This document shows positions 9,638 to 21,355 of a stretch of 57,343 nt of DNA, piece by piece. Within the stretch, counting starts at the first letter, position 1, and each line of letters begins with the position of its first letter. Below the pieces are notes generated by a model that did not search any database, had not been told where the DNA came from, and was given only the letters and a program-made list of their open reading frames with translations. Source of the stretch: Roseburia inulinivorans DSM 16841 (GTDB lineage Bacteria > Bacillota > Clostridia > Lachnospirales > Lachnospiraceae). A program made the translations under genes and the position numbers. The stretch spans positions 1 through 57,343 of the forward strand of contig NZ_ACFY01000158.1 in the NCBI RefSeq assembly GCF_000174195.1. Reading direction: 5' to 3'.

Positions 9638-9711
<74 letters not shown>

Positions 9712-9946
9712 GAGATTATATGTATCAGCCTGCATATATGCAACCCATTTCTGTGTTTTTTTCGTATAAAATTTATTACTTGCAAAATTTTATACATAAC
9801 CACAGTCCATCTATCTTACTCAAAGGATAACTTATTCCTCGATAAATTACTCGCCATTTCTTGCATTTTTTTATATTTTCGCCATTTTTTGCCTGCTATT
9901 AAAACAAATAAAAAGGACGCAGGATTTTACTCCCACGCCCCTAAAC

Positions 9947-10843
9947 TTATCTGGCTTTATCTTCTCTGACTTTTGGCAGCTCCTTCCCCGCCGTTTCCTG
10001 CTTTGCCTCCGATGTCTTTCTTGCCTCAAAAGCATCTGCATTATACTTGTACTCCTGTGGTTCAGCTACCATCGGTGAATAGATGATCTCTCTTTCTGTA
10101 TCCGGTGCTTTCTGTTCCTTATCCTTTGTCTGCTCCATACGCTTTTCCTTATCAAGCTGCACATTCATAGCCAGATTATCCAGCTTATCAATCGAAGCAT
10201 CCAGATGCAGCTCCATTGATACAAGCAATTTTCTCACTGCTTTCATAGGGGCAAGTGCCGCCTTTGTGAGAGGGTGTTTCTGTTCCTTCTGTGAATAATC
10301 CATCTCCGGTTTATCTGCAAAGGTACGGAACGCATTGTTTACGGTCTGACCAGCTTCACGGAATCCCTTTGCAAGAAGTGCTGTCCTTGCAATATCCCTG
10401 TCTGTAGATACAATCGTATCTTTTACCACTGTTCTGACATTGAGAAGTCTTTTCTTAATTCCTACAAATTCTGTCACCCTGTAAAGTGCCGCCCTGCCCT
10501 TTGCCTTTGTTTCATCAACAATATTCTTGGCAGTAGATTTTACCTGTACCTTTATCTCAGATACCTGTGACTTTATCTGCTCACATCTGGCATTGAGTCG
10601 CTCCTGTGCTTCTGTTAATGCTTTTTTTGCATTATTGATAAGGGTATCTTCCTGCATTTTCTTGATTTGGTCCTGCATACTGGTAAGTTCTTCTGTCATA
10701 GACGCAATCTTTTTCTCCAGACCATCCACATAGGTGCATATCTCAAATACATCATTTGCCGGCTCTTTCATAGCATTCTTTTTTAATAGGTCAAGAAGTT
10801 CCCTTATGATCTCCTCATTGGTAAGTGTCTTTTCTGCTTCCAT
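9947..10843 (-). CDS. DUF6674-type conjugative-element protein
   Basis: A 298-residue, charged, largely helical cytoplasmic protein. Residues ~45-110 form a coiled coil (LEKKIASMTEELTSMQDQI...), and residues ~110-240 have the repetitive basic helices seen in DUF6674 proteins of Firmicute conjugative elements. GGAGG lies 7 bp before the ATG. It is the last gene of the leftward conjugation block. No biochemical role is known to me. Confidence 0.65.
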   Translation of the reverse strand: MEAEKTLTNEEIIRELLDLLKKNAMKEPANDVFEICTYVDGLEKKIASMTEELTSMQDQIKKMQEDTLINNAKKALTEAQERLNARCEQIKSQVSEIKVQVKSTAKNIVDETKAKGRAALYRVTEFVGIKKRLLNVRTVVKDTIVSTDRDIARTALLAKGFREAGQTVNNAFRTFADKPEMDYSQKEQKHPLTKAALAPMKAVRKLLVSMELHLDASIDKLDNLAMNVQLDKEKRMEQTKDKEQKAPDTEREIIYSPMVAEPQEYKYNADAFEARKTSEAKQETAGKELPKVREDKAR

Positions 10844-10894
10844 CTGCTTTTCCTCCTTATAAACGGGGCAGCTCCTGCCGCCCCTTAACCTTAA

Positions 10895-11578
10895 TTATCG
10901 AAAGGGAGTATCCTTTTTCTCCCTGTCGGGATTTCCGTGGTTCTGTTCGGCATTCTCCCTTGCTTTTTCGTTGCTCTTATCCTTTGCTTTCTCATATTCC
11001 GAGATAATCTCATTATAGAGTTTTTCCCTGAAATCCTTTGTGACCGGATAGCAGACATCCTGGTAGATTGGTTTTCCCTGCTCATCCACCTGCTTTGTCT
11101 TATAAGATGGCATTGATACAAAGATTTTCTCTTTGCCCTGCACGATATTGATGTTATTTACAATGAAACTGTTTTCAAAGTAAATACGGGCAAGTCCCTT
11201 GATGTTACTGCCTTCCCTCTCATAAGGTGTCACAGTTACGGAAAACTCAGGCATTTCCTGTGTTCTGTCCTGCTTCTGTGTCTCCTCTTTCTCCGGTTCC
11301 TTGATTCTTGCATAAGCATCAAGGATATTGGTATAGAGTTCCTCACGAAACTCTGCTGTGATAGGATTGCACACATCCTTATAGATCACACCATTGCTTT
11401 CATCACGCTCATTGGAGCGGTATCTAGGCATTGATACGAAAAGTTCTCCCTTGTCCTTATTCTCAAGGATTGCAATATTGGTAATCTTAAATGAATCACC
11501 GAATACCACTGTTGCAAATCCTTTGATATTGCTGCCCTCTTTTGCTCTTACTTCGTTTACCTTAATTGAATACTTCAT
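10895..11578 (-). CDS. Tandem SpoVG-like domain protein
   Basis: 227 residues holding two copies of a SpoVG-like fold: residues ~1-90 (SIKVNEVRAKEGSNIKGFAT..., LFVSMPRYRSNE..., PITAEFREELY) and ~110-200 (...GSNIKGLARIYFENSFIV..., FVSMPSYKT..., PVTKDFREKLY). SpoVG proteins bind DNA or RNA and act as site-specific regulators. The duplicated version in conjugative elements probably regulates element genes or binds its DNA, by inference. It starts 3 bp after the stop of the preceding gene, with GAGGA upstream. Confidence 0.8.
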   Translation of the reverse strand: MKYSIKVNEVRAKEGSNIKGFATVVFGDSFKITNIAILENKDKGELFVSMPRYRSNERDESNGVIYKDVCNPITAEFREELYTNILDAYARIKEPEKEETQKQDRTQEMPEFSVTVTPYEREGSNIKGLARIYFENSFIVNNINIVQGKEKIFVSMPSYKTKQVDEQGKPIYQDVCYPVTKDFREKLYNEIISEYEKAKDKSNEKARENAEQNHGNPDREKKDTPFR

Positions 11579-11581
11579 ATA

Positions 11582-11980
11582 CTATTCCTCGCTTTCTTTT
11601 TGTTCTTTGTTTTGCTCCGGTATGATAAGCTCACACCAAAGCTGTTCTATCTGTTCACAAGACAATCTGCCATTTAACCAGTTGCCAAGTGTAACGACCA
11701 TTCCGTCCTGCTCGTAGTAGAGCCACTCCTGTGTTTCAATGTTCCCCTCATACACGATAGTCACATCAAAATCAGGCATAAATAATCCTTCCTCTGCATC
11801 CCATACACAGGCTATTCCCTGTCTGAGTGTCAGATTCAGGCTTTCGACATACACAGACCAGCCGCTTACGACTATCTGAAAGTCATCATCAATCTCTGCA
11901 ATATCGTCCTGAGTGTCGATCAGCTCCTCCATTTCCGATACAGCTTCTTCTATCTCCCCCAGTCGGTATCTCTTATTCAT
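11582..11980 (-). CDS. Conserved acidic conjugative-element protein, unknown function
   Basis: 132 residues, strongly acidic (E/D-rich start, QNKEQKESEE tail) with several Trp. The start at 11980 (MNKRYRLGEIEEA) is preferred because GGAGG lies 6 bp upstream; the frame extends to 12013 without a better signal. It occupies the position just after the truncated sortase and before the SpoVG-like gene. I do not recognise the family. Confidence 0.65.
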   Translation of the reverse strand: MNKRYRLGEIEEAVSEMEELIDTQDDIAEIDDDFQIVVSGWSVYVESLNLTLRQGIACVWDAEEGLFMPDFDVTIVYEGNIETQEWLYYEQDGMVVTLGNWLNGRLSCEQIEQLWCELIIPEQNKEQKESEE

Positions 11981-11991
11981 CTGCCGCCTCC

Positions 11992-12333
11992 TTATATCTG
12001 CACCTGACAACAAAACGCATTGTTCCCTGTCCCGGCATTCAGCATTTCACTTCCGGTTTCTTCCATTACTGGGTATCTGATATCTATTCCCGGTATCTCA
12101 ATAATGCCGATGATACTGCCTTCTTTAAGAATGGCTTTCTCCTCTTTACTAACGGTGGTTTGCTCTTTCTCAACCTCTGTCCTTTCATCCTGCTTCTCCT
12201 CCAATGTCTGCTCAAATTCATTTATGAGCTGGTTCGTGTTTCTCTCTCCGGTTGTACACCAGAAAAAAGGGACTGCCATAATGGCAATCCCTGCTGTAAT
12301 CAGTAGTCCTGCGACCACTTTCCTTATACTCAT
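11992..12333 (-). pseudogene. Truncated class-D-like sortase (N-terminal part only)
   Basis: 113 residues: an N-terminal membrane anchor (RKVVAGLLITAGIAIMAVPFFW), a helical linker, then the start of a sortase barrel (GSIIGIIEIPGIDIRYPVME...GTGNN). It stops before any of the His, Cys or Arg catalytic residues, ending with an unrelated AFCCQVQI. The coding sequence of the next gene begins directly after, so the catalytic part is absent rather than shifted. Normal sortases are ~200 residues, so this product cannot be an active transpeptidase. Confidence 0.65.
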
Positions 12334-12345
12334 AGAGTTTCACTC

Positions 12346-15300
12346 CTATCTTTTCCTGTTTCTGTCTGGCATATAGATTCCCTTATCCTCTGCAACAATA
12401 CCCGCATTTTCTATTCTGTCCTCAGACTTTTCTTCGTCCAGTCCGCCAAGATCTGCGTCCATAGCTTTTGCATTCTCAAGGTCAAGCTGGGCATTTAATT
12501 CATACTGCCTTGCAAGTTTTTCTTCCAGTTCTGCACTATATGCAAACGGCTTGTCATACTCCGCCTTTGAAGCCTCAAGATCATTTTGGTACTGTTCAAT
12601 CTTCTTTTCCAGAAAATCAACATTTTCGTGAAGTCCGTTGAACAGGTTCTCCAGCTTTACCATACTTCCCACCGGACTTGTGGAAAGTTCTGCCTTGTAT
12701 TCCGTCTTTCCACGAAGCACCATATAGTTGATACTGAGGAAATTCTTTTCCACCAGAAGCTCAAAGCCGTGAAACTTACCGACTGGAGTGGTTTCGCCTG
12801 TCTTACATTTGCTGATTGCTTCAAGCATTACGGTTCCACCATCCACTCGCTCTGTATAAGTTGCATTGCCTATGGTAATGGCAAAATCCGGGTTATCAAT
12901 CAATTCCTTATCCCTTGCCTTTATATCCTCCCTGACATTGGCAAGTTTCTCTGTCGCAGTTTTGATGAGTTTTGGATACTTGATCATAAAATTATCCTGC
13001 AATCCGTATCTCTGATTATCATAAGACGCCTTTAAGAGCTTTAATCTCTGGACATCATTGTCAACCTCCATCTTTTCCCTGATTAAAGGGTTGCCTGTAG
13101 CAACCGCCTTAATCTCCGCATAAGAAAGTGTTGCCTCATCAATGTCCTCACAGCTTCGGCTCACTGCCTTGCTTGTCATAACCTGACTGATGAAACGCTG
13201 CTTGTTTTCCACAAGTGACCAGTTGTATGCATCAAAGGTTTGTTTTGTAACATATCGGTAGATTGCCACCTCATCGTTTTTATTTCCCTGTCGGATACCT
13301 CTGCCTTCCCTCTGTTCAATAGAAGAAGGCTTCCACGGGCAATCGACATGGTGCATTGCAACAAGGTGTGTCTGTACATTAACTCCGGTTCCGCACTTAT
13401 CTGTCGAACCGATAAGGACTTTTTTCTTACCTGTCCTCATTTCCTTAAAGAGTGCATCCCTCTGTGCGTCTGTTTTTGCATCGTGAATAAATGCTATCTC
13501 CTCCGCAGGGATACCATACTTGATAAGTGACTCCTTCAGATAATCATAAATCGTAAAGTCCTTGTCCGGTCCCGGTGTTCCAATATCTGAAAAAATAAGC
13601 TGACAGCCTATATGACCATCAGCATTTCCTTTTACATATTCTTTCCAGACATTTTCCGCTACCTTATTGAGCTTTCCGTCCGGGTTGTTCGGTGCGTCCT
13701 TATCAATCAGTCTTGCGTCTGTTCCAAGAAGTCTTGCTTCGTGCGTAATCTTTAAGAAGTTGTCAACACTTGGATCAACACCCCCGCCCCTTATCCTTTC
13801 TGCTCTTACAACAAATTCTTCCATTACCTGCTTCACATACCAGTCCGGCTCCGACTCCACGATGATAGGCTTGCCGCCACGCAGAGCTGGCACATCAAGG
13901 TCAAGCATATCCGCTGTCTGCACATCGGCAACCTCACGGAAGATGTTCATAAGCTCCGGCAGATTGGTAAACTTATTGAACCTGCTCTTGAAACGGAAAC
14001 CACTGCCCTCAACCGTAAGCTCCAGTGCCGTTGTTACTTCTCCAAAGTTAGCCGCCCACGAGTCGAAATGATGAATTCCCATCTCCTCAAGTGCCGATTT
14101 CTGCAAATAAAGCTGCATAACATACATCTCACACATCGTGTTGCTTATCGGTGTTCCGGTAGCAAATACAATGCCCCTGCCATCATTTATCTCTGATAAA
14201 TACTGGCATTTAAGCTGCATATCCGTTGACTTCTTAGCCCCACTACTGCTGATTCCCGACACATTATTCATCTTTGAAAAAATGGCAAGGTTCTTAAAAT
14301 TGTGTGCTTCGTCTACCATAATAGAGTCAACACCCAGCTCCTCAAAGGTAATGAGGTCATCTTTCCTGCTCTCATCGGTCAGGGATTTAAGCTGTTCCTC
14401 CAGCTTTTTCTTCTGGCTTTCCATCTGCTTTACGGTCCAGCGTTCCCCGTTCCGCTCCTTCATATCATCAATCGCATAGGTGATCTCATTTATCTGTTCA
14501 TTAAGCATTCGCTCCTTTCTCTCTGCCGAAATTGGAATTTTCTCAAATTGCGAGTGCGACATAATGATGCAGTCATAATCGCCTGTCGCAATCCTTGATA
14601 CAAACTGCTTTCTTCGGCTCTTTTCAAAATCACGCTCCGTTGCAACCAAGATGTTTGCTGACGGGTAAAGCCTTAAAAATTCACTTGCTGTCTGCCCGAT
14701 AAGCGGCTTTGGCACTACCATAATTGTCTTATTGGAAAGTCCGAGCCTTTTCTGTTCCATACACGCAGCCATCATTTCAAACGACTTTCCGGCTCCGACG
14801 CAGTGGGCAAGCAGAGTATTTCCTCCCATAAGGATTCGTGCCACCGCATTTTTCTGGTGCGGTTTTAATTCAATCTCAGGGTTCATTCCCGGAAATTGCA
14901 AATGGCTTCCGTCATACTCACGCAGGCGGATATTATTGAAGGTTTCATTATAATATTCCACATACTTCTGTCGGCGTTCCGGTTCTGCAAATAACCATTC
15001 CTTGAACTTCTCCTTGATCATATTTTGCTTTTCCCTTGCAAGCATTGTCTCATTTTTGTTGACTTCATAATGGTACTTGCCCTCACCATCATCAATCCTG
15101 TCCCTGACAGTGACCGTTTTTAAGTTCAGGGTATCCTCAAAAATAGAATAAGCGTCCATTCTGCTTGTACCATAAGTTTTCGTTGCCGCCACGGAATGTT
15201 TATCCATACTTTTGTTCTCAATGAACCATTCCATACTCATTTTATTCAAGTGTACCTGAATACCGGAATTATAATACTCCGTTCTGATTGCCCTTGCCCT

Positions 15301-18300
15301 TTTTGGTGTATTAAGCAGCTCATAGATAAACTGTTCATAATCAAGCGGTTCAATCCAAGTTGTACCAATCTTTACATCTATATCCGAGGCTTCAATCCAT
15401 TCCGGCTGAACTTTCTCTAAGGCTGCGGCATTGGCGGCAAATCTTTCTGCCTGCGGATTATCGGTATCCGCCGCCATTGCCTTTGCAACACGCAGCTTAT
15501 CCCTTACATTGCCTGACAGATATTCATCTGCTGTCTCCCAGCCTGCGTCCGGGTTATTTTCATTGTAACGGTCAGGATTAAGAAAAATAATTCCATCGAG
15601 TTCCTTTATGAGAGTATCCCTGTCTGTTTCATAAATGGAGAGCATATAAGGAATATTTACATATCCAAACTCATTGACCGATACATTAAGAGCCTCAACT
15701 GCAGTTTCTACCCTGTCCACCACGGACTTTGCTTTAATCGTCTGCTTATAAAACATATCAGCCTTCTTCACCTCCCCGTCCTCATTTACTTCTTCAAGAC
15801 TGCAAAGAAGCGGATAATCGCTGTCATCCCTGAACGCTGTACGGTTTGCTTTGGAAGTGATTGCTCCATACTTTCCAACGAATTTATCATATTTTACATT
15901 CAAAAGCTGCTGTTTGTCTGCAAGCTCCTCATCACTACAGCCCTCCATCTGGATATCAATCAGCTCTCTTGTTATCTGTCTGATTTCATCAAGGCTCTTA
16001 ATACGCCCCTCCGCTGTCGGTGATACTTTCTGCCTTACCATCTCTGAATTTTCCCTGTAGTAAAGTTTTCCTTCAAAGAATGTGTAAGTATAATTTCTGA
16101 CATCCGGATCAGCGGGAATGACTTCCTCTGTCTGTTCCTCATTCTCTGCCAGTCTCTCAAAATCTGTCATCTGTGCTTTGATGTTACTGATTGCCATATT
16201 GAGTGCTTCATACAGATTGAAGTTCTCATCATTATTCACACAGACGGTATATTTGCTGTCCTGTCCGAACATCCTTGTATCATACTGCATTGTACCAAGC
16301 ATCATCTCCGGGTGCTCTGCAAAATAGGAATTGACTGCTATGCCATCACCTGTGACACCAAGATGTACCCAGTCAGGCTCTATATCAATTTTTCGCTCTC
16401 TTTTCTGTAAAAAAAGAATGTCCGCAGTCACCTCAGTTCCTGCATTATCCTTAAATGCAGTATTCGGAAGTCGGATTGCTCCCACAAGTTCTGCCCTCTC
16501 AGCCAGATACTTTCGTATAGTCGGATTGCTCTTATCCAGTGTTCCCTTTGTGGTAATCACTGCAACCATACCTCCCGGTCTTGCCTGATCGAGTGCTTTT
16601 GCCAGAAAATAATCGTGAATACGGAAGTTATACTTGTTGTACTTTGGATCGAATATCTTATAATCTCCAAATGGCACATTTCCCATAACAACATCAAAGA
16701 AGTTATCCGGATATGTGGTGTTTTCAAATCCTGTAATACTGATATTGGCATTCTGGTAAAGCTGTTTTGCTATTCTTCCCGATATGCTGTCCAGCTCCAC
16801 TCCGTACAGCCTGCTTTGCTGCATTGGTGCTGGCATACTTCCGAAGAAATTACCGATACCCATAGACGGCTCCAAGACATTTCCGCCTTTAAACCCAAAC
16901 TGCACAAGGGCTGAATTGATACACGTTGCAATCTCCGGCGAAGTGTAAAAGGCATTATTTACAGTTGCTCTTGCCGCACTGTATTCCTCATCGGAAAGAA
17001 GCTCTTTCAGTTCTGCATACTCTTTGCTCCACGCAGCATTATTCTCATCAAATGCCTGTGACAAGCCACCCCAGCCGACAAACTTTGATAAAACTGTCTG
17101 CTCCTTTGGTCTGGCAAGTCTGTTTTCTGCTTCAATCTGCTTTAGTGTACGGATTGCGTCAATGTTCCACTGGTATCTGGTCTTTGCACCGCCCTTTTCT
17201 GTTTCCCACAGGTTATAGTGGAAATTGAGTTTTGTCTGGTCTTGTGTTTTTTCTTTTCCACGCAGACCTTCCACTGGCGGTAATACTTCCTGTGCAGGTG
17301 TTTCAGGGGCAGCCTCCTGTGGTTCGGTATCCTTCTGTGGAATATCTGCCGATACATTCTTATCCTCATCAGAAATTATACGACCATCCGTGTCAATCTT
17401 GGTATTCAAGCCATATGCAATCGCCCGTTCTCTGGTTTTAAGACGGCTTTCTCTCACACTGTCCTCAATATCAAAGAACTTGCGATAAACAGGATTCATC
17501 TTTTCCCTGTCAATCTTATTTTTTATGGTCTGATAGATTGCCTTCTGGTCCTCTCCACAGTACAATGGCTGTTTTACCATATAGGATAAGATTTCATATA
17601 CCTCACGCCATGATACGGTATCCCCTGCCCTCTCTCCATTTCTGTTTTTGTAGCTTACTTTCACATCTGCACTGCTTAAAGTGTATTCTGTGAGTCCATA
17701 CTGATTATTGCAATATGCCTTTCTCTCACCCTGAACATTTCCCATCGCTATCTCACAGATCAGTTCCAGCTTATTCGGCATAAATGCAAAATCCGATTGC
17801 ACCACATCCATAAGGAAAGCACGGAATGGTGTGTAACAGCTACATTCTGACACAAGTATCTCAATGGCATCTCTTAAATCTTTATCCATTGCAGCTACAC
17901 GGTCAGCATAATCAATCGGCTTGATATACCGTAACTCAGCCGCCTTTCTGTTTACAGCATAACTGTCAGGCTCATCAGGAATAGCATAATCATCAATTTC
18001 TGATTTCTCCTCCTGCGTATCAACTTCACGGTACTCTGCGTCAATGACTTCATCATCTTCACGAAGTCCGTCCATTGCAAGCTCATCAATACGAGGTGTC
18101 TCCGACTGGTATTCTCCGGTAAGGATAAGTACACCGATTTCCTTTTCGACATTCTTCCACGAAACGTATCCTTCTACTTCTCCATCTTCATCTTTCCATT
18201 GGATACGAAGTCCCGAACCGTGAAATGTGTCATACCCGTGCAAGCCTAGACCGTCAAGCGGCCAGCTTGCACCCCCCTGACCATATTCTGCCTTGATACG

Positions 18301-19791
18301 CTTTGCTCTGGTTCCTGCGTCTATCTCTGTCTGATAGATTTCACACACCCTGCCTTTTCCACCGACAAAGCCAGTTCCTTTCATAAGTATCTCTTTTACA
18401 TACTCACTTGGTACACTCTCTGCTTTCTTTGGATTAAGGTAATTATATTTTCTGGCAAGGGCAGCCTTTTTATCCTCCTCGAACTGACGCATAAATTCAT
18501 TGTGTCTGGTTTTCTCCGGCTGCTTCACACCAAAACTTGCCTGCCCGTTTTGGTCGAAAAAAAAGGAAGCCTGTGTATATTCGGCTTCCTTACTGACACC
18601 CAATGAGTTAATCTCATCAAGCTCTCTATTTAATTCTTCCTGTGTTTCTAATGAAACTTCATCACGATCTGGTGGAGCACTACTTCCTCTGCCTGCATCT
18701 TCGCCTGCTCTCTTATCTTCCACATCTCCATTGTCGATGACGGATTCTGTGGCTTGTGCTTCATTAGATACTGTTCCTCCAACTGATCGTAAAGCTGGTT
18801 TGCTTCCTCCTCTACTGCCGACATCTTCTCGTACATCTTCCCGAATCTCATCAGTGTCTTGTACCTTGCCGGTTCGTTCTCCAGAAGATACTTCATTGCC
18901 ATTCTCCCGTATCTGCCCAGCTTCGTTAAATCCTCTGTCTCGTCCGGCATTGTCAGCTCCGGATACAGCAGTCCGTCCACTTCCTTGTAAGTCATTGCTT
19001 CTAACATATGATATTCTCCTTTCGCTCTCAATCGTTTGTAAATTCCTACTAAATTCTCTAAGAACACTACAGGAGACATCGCATACAAGGGAACCAAGAC
19101 GGTAAACTATCTCCTCATCTTTGATATTTACAATCTGACTGAAATCCTGTTCTTGCACAGATAAGTCAAATCCACATCTCGTCCCTACAGCATACATAAC
19201 ACTGGAATATACTAACTGCTCCATATCGCTATCCTGCTGTAAGCCCTTGCGTTTTTCGTTGAATTCCTTTATCACACTACCTGATAGCTGCATTAGTTCG
19301 GACATTCTATCCCCGAACTCCTCTTTTATTATATTCCAAACATTTGTTCCTGTAAACTGTTTTAGCGTATTTTTTAGTGATTCCCTGTCATCGCTTTTAT
19401 ACCGCTCCATCTGTCCTTCCGATACCAGAAAGTCTGCATAACTTTTCAGGTTTTCCCCCTCCAGATCCCAAGTCAGCTTCACATTCTTTCCGCCTGTATC
19501 ACTGATATCGAAAATATATCTCATACGGGGATTAAGTGCCCTTGAGGGGAAGATAGCACAGCCCTTTGCTCCACGCTTTACATATCTTCCCACTTTCTTC
19601 CAAGTGTCATAATCTGCCATAAGGGTACTTTTCTCCGGTGATCTCTGAGCTGTTACCATAACGATATTATCAAATTCATAGCGATATAACTGACCAGCAA
19701 CTTTTAATACATCTTTCCAGTTCTTTTCAGAACGGGTGATGTTGCTGATTTCTGAATCATATATCGCTTTGACCTTCATATCAACACTCAT
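12346..19791 (-). CDS. Giant ArdC-like / N6-methylase-like / SNF2-type helicase protein
   Basis: 2,481 residues in one intact frame; ATG preceded by GGAGG. The order is: an ArdC-like N-terminal domain ([13 protein letters not shown]..., [19 protein letters not shown]); a low-complexity charged linker (~260-385); a middle region with LPD/DUF3849-like blocks; an adenine-methylase-like fold with motif I around [15 protein letters not shown] and the motif IV-like NVPFGDY (~1037); and a superfamily-2 helicase with Walker [11 protein letters not shown] (~1664), DEAH box MVDEAHNF (~1825), FATGTPISN and the terminal [11 protein letters not shown] (~2160). Such proteins are hallmarks of Tn1549-type elements. 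They probably protect or process the incoming strand. A second gene is nested in the linker in another frame. Confidence 0.9.
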   Translation of the reverse strand: MSVDMKVKAIYDSEISNITRSEKNWKDVLKVAGQLYRYEFDNIVMVTAQRSPEKSTLMADYDTWKKVGRYVKRGAKGCAIFPSRALNPRMRYIFDISDTGGKNVKLTWDLEGENLKSYADFLVSEGQMERYKSDDRESLKNTLKQFTGTNVWNIIKEEFGDRMSELMQLSGSVIKEFNEKRKGLQQDSDMEQLVYSSVMYAVGTRCGFDLSVQEQDFSQIVNIKDEEIVYRLGSLVCDVSCSVLREFSRNLQTIESERRISYVRSNDLQGSGRTAVSGADNAGRDRGFNEAGQIRENGNEVSSGERTGKVQDTDEIREDVREDVGSRGGSKPALRSVGGTVSNEAQATESVIDNGDVEDKRAGEDAGRGSSAPPDRDEVSLETQEELNRELDEINSLGVSKEAEYTQASFFFDQNGQASFGVKQPEKTRHNEFMRQFEEDKKAALARKYNYLNPKKAESVPSEYVKEILMKGTGFVGGKGRVCEIYQTEIDAGTRAKRIKAEYGQGGASWPLDGLGLHGYDTFHGSGLRIQWKDEDGEVEGYVSWKNVEKEIGVLILTGEYQSETPRIDELAMDGLREDDEVIDAEYREVDTQEEKSEIDDYAIPDEPDSYAVNRKAAELRYIKPIDYADRVAAMDKDLRDAIEILVSECSCYTPFRAFLMDVVQSDFAFMPNKLELICEIAMGNVQGERKAYCNNQYGLTEYTLSSADVKVSYKNRNGERAGDTVSWREVYEILSYMVKQPLYCGEDQKAIYQTIKNKIDREKMNPVYRKFFDIEDSVRESRLKTRERAIAYGLNTKIDTDGRIISDEDKNVSADIPQKDTEPQEAAPETPAQEVLPPVEGLRGKEKTQDQTKLNFHYNLWETEKGGAKTRYQWNIDAIRTLKQIEAENRLARPKEQTVLSKFVGWGGLSQAFDENNAAWSKEYAELKELLSDEEYSAARATVNNAFYTSPEIATCINSALVQFGFKGGNVLEPSMGIGNFFGSMPAPMQQSRLYGVELDSISGRIAKQLYQNANISITGFENTTYPDNFFDVVMGNVPFGDYKIFDPKYNKYNFRIHDYFLAKALDQARPGGMVAVITTKGTLDKSNPTIRKYLAERAELVGAIRLPNTAFKDNAGTEVTADILFLQKRERKIDIEPDWVHLGVTGDGIAVNSYFAEHPEMMLGTMQYDTRMFGQDSKYTVCVNNDENFNLYEALNMAISNIKAQMTDFERLAENEEQTEEVIPADPDVRNYTYTFFEGKLYYRENSEMVRQKVSPTAEGRIKSLDEIRQITRELIDIQMEGCSDEELADKQQLLNVKYDKFVGKYGAITSKANRTAFRDDSDYPLLCSLEEVNEDGEVKKADMFYKQTIKAKSVVDRVETAVEALNVSVNEFGYVNIPYMLSIYETDRDTLIKELDGIIFLNPDRYNENNPDAGWETADEYLSGNVRDKLRVAKAMAADTDNPQAERFAANAAALEKVQPEWIEASDIDVKIGTTWIEPLDYEQFIYELLNTPKRARAIRTEYYNSGIQVHLNKMSMEWFIENKSMDKHSVAATKTYGTSRMDAYSIFEDTLNLKTVTVRDRIDDGEGKYHYEVNKNETMLAREKQNMIKEKFKEWLFAEPERRQKYVEYYNETFNNIRLREYDGSHLQFPGMNPEIELKPHQKNAVARILMGGNTLLAHCVGAGKSFEMMAACMEQKRLGLSNKTIMVVPKPLIGQTASEFLRLYPSANILVATERDFEKSRRKQFVSRIATGDYDCIIMSHSQFEKIPISAERKERMLNEQINEITYAIDDMKERNGERWTVKQMESQKKKLEEQLKSLTDESRKDDLITFEELGVDSIMVDEAHNFKNLAIFSKMNNVSGISSSGAKKSTDMQLKCQYLSEINDGRGIVFATGTPISNTMCEMYVMQLYLQKSALEEMGIHHFDSWAANFGEVTTALELTVEGSGFRFKSRFNKFTNLPELMNIFREVADVQTADMLDLDVPALRGGKPIIVESEPDWYVKQVMEEFVVRAERIRGGGVDPSVDNFLKITHEARLLGTDARLIDKDAPNNPDGKLNKVAENVWKEYVKGNADGHIGCQLIFSDIGTPGPDKDFTIYDYLKESLIKYGIPAEEIAFIHDAKTDAQRDALFKEMRTGKKKVLIGSTDKCGTGVNVQTHLVAMHHVDCPWKPSSIEQREGRGIRQGNKNDEVAIYRYVTKQTFDAYNWSLVENKQRFISQVMTSKAVSRSCEDIDEATLSYAEIKAVATGNPLIREKMEVDNDVQRLKLLKASYDNQRYGLQDNFMIKYPKLIKTATEKLANVREDIKARDKELIDNPDFAITIGNATYTERVDGGTVMLEAISKCKTGETTPVGKFHGFELLVEKNFLSINYMVLRGKTEYKAELSTSPVGSMVKLENLFNGLHENVDFLEKKIEQYQNDLEASKAEYDKPFAYSAELEEKLARQYELNAQLDLENAKAMDADLGGLDEEKSEDRIENAGIVAEDKGIYMPDRNRKR
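18648..19007 (-). CDS. TnpV-like protein nested out of frame in the giant helicase gene
   Basis: 119 residues, [20 protein letters not shown] onward. It matches the TnpV pattern: [25 protein letters not shown], then a Met/Glu-rich helical end with [16 protein letters not shown]. The start at 19007 has AAAGGAG 8 bp upstream, a proper ribosome-binding site inside the host gene. It is read one frame off from the giant protein and overlaps only its low-complexity Gly/Arg/Asp linker, where the host sequence is least constrained. TnpV proteins accompany transposons and conjugative elements; their function is unknown. Confidence 0.7.
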   Translation of the reverse strand: MLEAMTYKEVDGLLYPELTMPDETEDLTKLGRYGRMAMKYLLENEPARYKTLMRFGKMYEKMSAVEEEANQLYDQLEEQYLMKHKPQNPSSTMEMWKIREQAKMQAEEVVLHQIVMKFH

Positions 19792-19805
19792 GTGTCACCC
19801 TCCTT

Positions 19806-20174
19806 TTACTTCAGTAATTCTGCAAACATTTCCTTAAAGAGCTTTGACTCCTCCCCGTCAAGCTCAATCACAAATTCTGCATCAACCGCCTGTCCATCAC
19901 ATTTGCCCTTTCCTTTTACAATCTTTCGCATAATCCTGAGAAGCACATAACACTGCTTTGACTTGGCTATGCTCTGCTTAAAGGCAAGTCCGTCGCTGTC
20001 AGCCGACTGCTGTGTCTCATAGACAATCACATTCAGCTTTCTGCTGATTTCCTCAACTTTCTCATATGGAATACTGACAGACGATTTTACCTCTCCCGGT
20101 CTTTCCCATTCCTTATGAAGTTCGTTTAATAAAAATTCCATATCCTTAATAACTGCTGTCTGCTCATTTTTCAT
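19806..20174 (-). CDS. Conjugative-element protein of unknown function
   Basis: 122-residue cytoplasmic helical protein. A GGAAAGA box precedes its ATG, which overlaps the end of the 20171 gene by 4 bp (ATGA), so the two are translationally coupled. It contains LRIMRKIVKGKGKCDG and an acidic C-terminal helix. It sits immediately upstream of the giant helicase gene (14-bp gap). Family not recognised. Confidence 0.6.
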   Translation of the reverse strand: MKNEQTAVIKDMEFLLNELHKEWERPGEVKSSVSIPYEKVEEISRKLNVIVYETQQSADSDGLAFKQSIAKSKQCYVLLRIMRKIVKGKGKCDGQAVDAEFVIELDGEESKLFKEMFAELLK

Positions 20175-20389
20175 CGTGTCTTTCCTCCATTTTCCTTTAA
20201 TGAAGAAGGGAGCTGTTCTTCGCTGTATGGCGAAAAATCAACTCCCTTCATATCCTCCGCATCAAGGACTATCTGTTCTGAATAATACATATCCATTGCC
20301 TTGTTTATGGCATCGTCAAGTGACTCTGCCTTTACTGTCTCTACCCTTGAGAGAACTTCTTTTATCTCAATATCAAATTCTTTTTCCAT
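20171..20389 (-). CDS. DpnD/PcfM-like small protein
   Basis: 72 residues: FDIEIKEVLSRVETVKAES, then LDDAINKAMDMYYSEQIVLD and AEDMKGVDF. This is the DpnD/PcfM pattern of small proteins found in conjugative elements and near DpnII loci. The start overlaps the end of the upstream gene (20373). Role unknown; probably an accessory of transfer or DNA handling. Confidence 0.65.
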   Translation of the reverse strand: MEKEFDIEIKEVLSRVETVKAESLDDAINKAMDMYYSEQIVLDAEDMKGVDFSPYSEEQLPSSLKENGGKTR

Positions 20390-21308
20390 TCGATATCAGC
20401 CTCCAATTCCATTTTTCCTCATCGGCTCTTTTTTCTTTTACCTGTCTTTCCTTAAAACCTTCATCATACTTTCCATCTTCAAGCCTGTCATAAAAATATT
20501 CCTCCTCTATCGTTCCAAATTCCTTATACATCTGGTGCAGGAAATCATTCTGCATATTTTTTGGAATATCATCATCCTTTGACAAATCCTGATAAAAATA
20601 AAACTTCTGCTTGAGTTTCGCCCTGTAATCATAAACATCTTTTATCTTTTCAGGTGTCCCGTATTCTCTTTTATATGCCTTAAAGTTGGTCTGCGAAAGT
20701 GTGGAACCAAGATAAATCCCGTGCTCCCACGATACCCCAATCGCTGTGTTATCCTTAGTTGGCTCCTCGTCTTTCGGATATCGCTTATACTCTGTTGCTC
20801 CAAGAGCAATCGTGAGAGAGCCGCTTTTCATATCCATTACCACAAGATTGCGTGGAGATAATGCTTCAAGTACCATATAATCGTGGTCATTAAAATTATG
20901 AAATGTCTGCCCTCTTTCAAATGTCCTGTCGCATTTTTCATAATGCAGGATAAAGTCATCTATCCAGCCTCTATCCGTCATTCCAATCTCATCCATCTTT
21001 GTAATACACTCTGGGGAACTTGTTGCCTTATCAAAGTAAAATTTCTTTGAATCATTATAATATCCTTGCAAAAAGCGTCCCAGTTCCACATCATCTCTAC
21101 AGAATTTTGCAAAAACTGTAACATTTGCTGCCCTGTAATACTCTGTAAAACCTTCCGCAAGCGTTCTTCCAAGAAGCAGCATCTGATCTGCAAGCTCTGA
21201 CATATCATCAATGGCAACGAACTTCTTATAATCTTCCAAAGTCATAAGCATATTTCTTTCTGTTCCCTTATAATTCTCCATTACAAGAATCATATCCTTT
21301 AAATCCAT
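20373..21308 (-). CDS. Conjugative-element protein of unknown function
   Basis: 311 residues, soluble, rich in aromatic and acidic residues, with no transmembrane segment. The ATG has GGAGG 6 bp upstream. Visible blocks are FHNFNDHDYMVLEALSPRN (~170) and a C-terminal charged tail. It lies between the NlpC/P60 gene and the DpnD-like gene in what seems one leftward operon. I cannot assign a domain. Confidence 0.6.
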   Translation of the reverse strand: MDLKDMILVMENYKGTERNMLMTLEDYKKFVAIDDMSELADQMLLLGRTLAEGFTEYYRAANVTVFAKFCRDDVELGRFLQGYYNDSKKFYFDKATSSPECITKMDEIGMTDRGWIDDFILHYEKCDRTFERGQTFHNFNDHDYMVLEALSPRNLVVMDMKSGSLTIALGATEYKRYPKDEEPTKDNTAIGVSWEHGIYLGSTLSQTNFKAYKREYGTPEKIKDVYDYRAKLKQKFYFYQDLSKDDDIPKNMQNDFLHQMYKEFGTIEEEYFYDRLEDGKYDEGFKERQVKEKRADEEKWNWRLISNGKRI

Positions 21309-21355
21309 TCTTACCTCCTGTCCCAGAGAGGACTTTCGCCCTCTCTGCCAATTTT

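Noticed and set aside
10895..11578. Sporulation gene spoVG
   Set aside because: Two tandem domains and a place in the transfer block show it is an element-borne relative, not the chromosomal septation gene.
12346..19791. Restriction-modification system
   Set aside because: The methylase-like motif is part of a conjugative-element giant with ArdC-like and helicase parts; no specificity subunit or restriction nuclease is nearby.
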